From an uncultured delta proteobacterium (GTDB taxonomy: Bacteria; Desulfobacterota; Desulfobulbia; Desulfobulbales; Desulfocapsaceae): a stretch of DNA of 64,000 bases. Location of the stretch: NCBI GenBank assembly GCA_903901335.1, contig CAIUQR010000138.1:18179-82178 (forward strand), written 5' to 3'. The notes under the pieces were generated by a model. The model saw only the letters and a program-made list of their open reading frames with translations. It was not told the DNA's origin and did no database searches. Positions 63,179 through 64,000 of the stretch are shown piece by piece (position 1 is the stretch's first letter; each line of letters starts with the position of its first letter). Made by a program: the position numbers and the translations under genes.

Positions 63179-63574
63179 TTATTTATTGTTCAGGATATCC
63201 ATAATCCGGACCCGATATTCCACAATCTCGTTGCGCAGAGATGAGAGATTGGCGATTTTTTCATCAACCTTGGAGATATGCAGGTCGAGTATCTCGATCA
63301 GCTTCGGAGTTATCGTATCAAACTCCTGTTGATGAATATCGAAATGTTCAGCCAGTTCCTGCATTTCCTTCAGAGATATTCCAAGCTCTTTGAGCTTGAG
63401 GATAAACTTCAGGCGGAGGATATCGTCTTTATTGAAGGTTCGGGTACCGCCGCCGAGCCGTTCCGGGAGCCCCATAAGACCGATTTCCTCATAGTAGCGG
63501 ATGGTGCGGGTTGTGATCCCCAGCCTTTTTGCCAGTTCGCCTATCTGTACAGATTTTTGGTTTTTTTTATGCAT
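63179..63574 (-). CDS. MerR-family transcriptional regulator
   Basis: A 131-residue regulator. The winged helix-turn-helix reads VQIGELAKRLGITTRTIRYY, then GTRTFNKDDILRLKFILKLK, and a C-terminal coiled coil for dimers follows. There is no cysteine cluster, so it is not the metal-sensing type. I use the ATG at 63574 (AAGGA site); a more upstream start at 63622 is possible. It is divergent from the ETF genes, and twin sites near 63654 and 63784 are probable operators. It is likely a regulator of acyl-CoA or amino-acid oxidation, as for LiuR-type proteins. Confidence 0.88.
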   Translation of the reverse strand: MHKKNQKSVQIGELAKRLGITTRTIRYYEEIGLMGLPERLGGGTRTFNKDDILRLKFILKLKELGISLKEMQELAEHFDIHQQEFDTITPKLIEILDLHISKVDEKIANLSSLRNEIVEYRVRIMDILNNK

Positions 63575-63653
63575 GCAATTTTCCTTACAACAGATATCGG
63601 GCAGGAGCTGCGGAGTTTCCATTTCCTGCCGTCTGATTTTTAGTATGTTTTTA

Positions 63654-63668
63654 TTAACCTTTACGTAA
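63654..63668. promoter_or_regulatory. Candidate MerR operator, site 1
   Basis: TTAACCTTTACGTAA lies 80 bases upstream of the merR-type start. It shares 14 of 15 bases with site 2. The core TTACGTAA is palindromic, as expected for a dimeric regulator. Confidence 0.55.
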
Positions 63669-63783
63669 TATATGATCTACAATAGCATTGCTTTATTCTG
63701 GCGTCAATATAAAAAGATATACTGTTTAAAAATAGGTAGTTATAATATATTGCATATTTTTTACAGGGAAGGAGATATTTTAC

Positions 63784-63798
63784 TTGACCTTTACGTAA
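63784..63798 (+). promoter_or_regulatory. Candidate MerR operator, site 2, at the etf promoter
   Basis: TTGACCTTTACGTAA lies 76 bases upstream of the etfB start. Its first six bases resemble a -35 box, so binding would fall in the promoter spacer, the usual place for MerR-type regulators. Confidence 0.6.
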
Positions 63799-63874
63799 GG
63801 AATATGTTCTTTATTTAGAATAAAAGGAACTTGGGGTTTCCATTCTGCATTTTAAAAACAAACTGGAGGAAAGA

Positions 63875-64000
63875 ATGAATATACTGGTCTGTATCAAACA
63901 GGTTCCGGACATGGAATCGAAATTCAAGGTGGGCGGTGATGGCACCTGGTACGACGGTGCGGATCTGGCCTGGCGGATGAACGAGTATGACGAATACGCG
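63875..64000 (+). CDS. etfB: Electron transfer flavoprotein beta subunit, N-terminal part
   Basis: Forty-two codons are visible before the window ends. The opening MNILVCIKQVPDMESKFKVG and WRMNEYDEYA are typical of EtfB (ILVCIKQVPD; NEYDEYA). The ATG has a strong AACTGGAGGAAAG site. EtfB with EtfA carries electrons from acyl-CoA dehydrogenases and may take part in flavin-based bifurcation. It is regulated with, and divergent from, the MerR-type gene. Confidence 0.93.
   Translation, partial: MNILVCIKQVPDMESKFKVGGDGTWYDGADLAWRMNEYDEYA

Noticed and set aside
1..64000. CRISPR arrays
   Set aside because: I looked for regularly spaced short repeats and cas-like proteins and saw none.
1..64000. 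Ribosomal RNA genes or replication origin
   Set aside because: No rRNA-like sequence and no DnaA-box cluster noticed.

Overview
The window looks like a chromosomal segment of a strictly anaerobic, selenium-using member of the Desulfobacterota, probably Desulfobulbales-like. The evidence is a heterodisulfide-reductase/methylene-THF-reductase operon (HdrA, MvhD, MetV, MetF, an HdrCB-type Fe-S protein), a selenocysteine tRNA gene, many PAS/HisKA kinases and sigma-54 activators, an archaemetzincin, a TauE/SafE permease cluster, a MerR-controlled ETF operon and a type IV pilus alignment operon. The taxonomic assignment is inferred from gene content only.

Region 1 (1-11.1 kb, minus strand) is one long operon read from about 11.08 kb down to the window start. 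Its order is a TusA-like protein, an HdrCB-type Fe-S/CCG protein interrupted by an in-frame UGA, a second MetF-like protein, a double-length HdrA, MvhD, MetV, MetF, a receiver-only response regulator, two free-standing ACT-domain proteins, a PAS histidine kinase and a further response regulator. The UGA is followed by a 10-bp hairpin at bacterial-SECIS distance, and selC lies at 49.1 kb, so I read the gene as one 439-residue selenoprotein. A good -24/-12 promoter precedes the operon, and a PAS/sigma-54 activator is transcribed divergently (11.26-12.67 kb).

Region 2 (13.2-18.1 kb) holds a second sensor/activator pair in which the kinase starts with a Rossmann-like domain, an archaemetzincin overlapping it, and a Cys-rich/GcvH-like protein whose promoter and N-terminal half have been tandemly duplicated. 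Region 3 (18.1-27.9 kb) is accessory and decaying. It contains a frameshifted small gene, a NifU-like scaffold, an FmdB zinc ribbon, a metF pseudogene, trmO, an MBL-fold stub, an IS4-type transposase fragment, a probable group II intron remnant, a zinc-ribbon/CDF metal transporter pair, a Usp/membrane protein, a DptH-like ATPase pseudogene and a P4-type integrase next to tRNA-Leu.

Region 4 (28-50.6 kb) is core genome: secG, tpiA, pgk, rimI and gap; queC; pyrC, pyrB and lepB; pilMNOP plus an AMIN/TPR protein and an MshL-type secretin; secB; uvrA; a CoA-binding protein; glyQ (no glyS beside it); selC; and a PlsC-like acyltransferase. Region 5 (51-64 kb) has a DUF2156 protein, a hemerythrin-PilZ fusion, and a module of a Cache-type kinase, receiver, TauE/SafE permease, membrane partner, PEP-synthase-like protein and second receiver, with a convergent hexapeptide-repeat protein and CBS protein. 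It ends with a MerR regulator and the start of etfB.

The two most interesting systems are the UGA-containing, sigma-54-controlled Hdr/MetFV operon with embedded sensory genes, and the TauE/PEP-synthase-like/receiver module.
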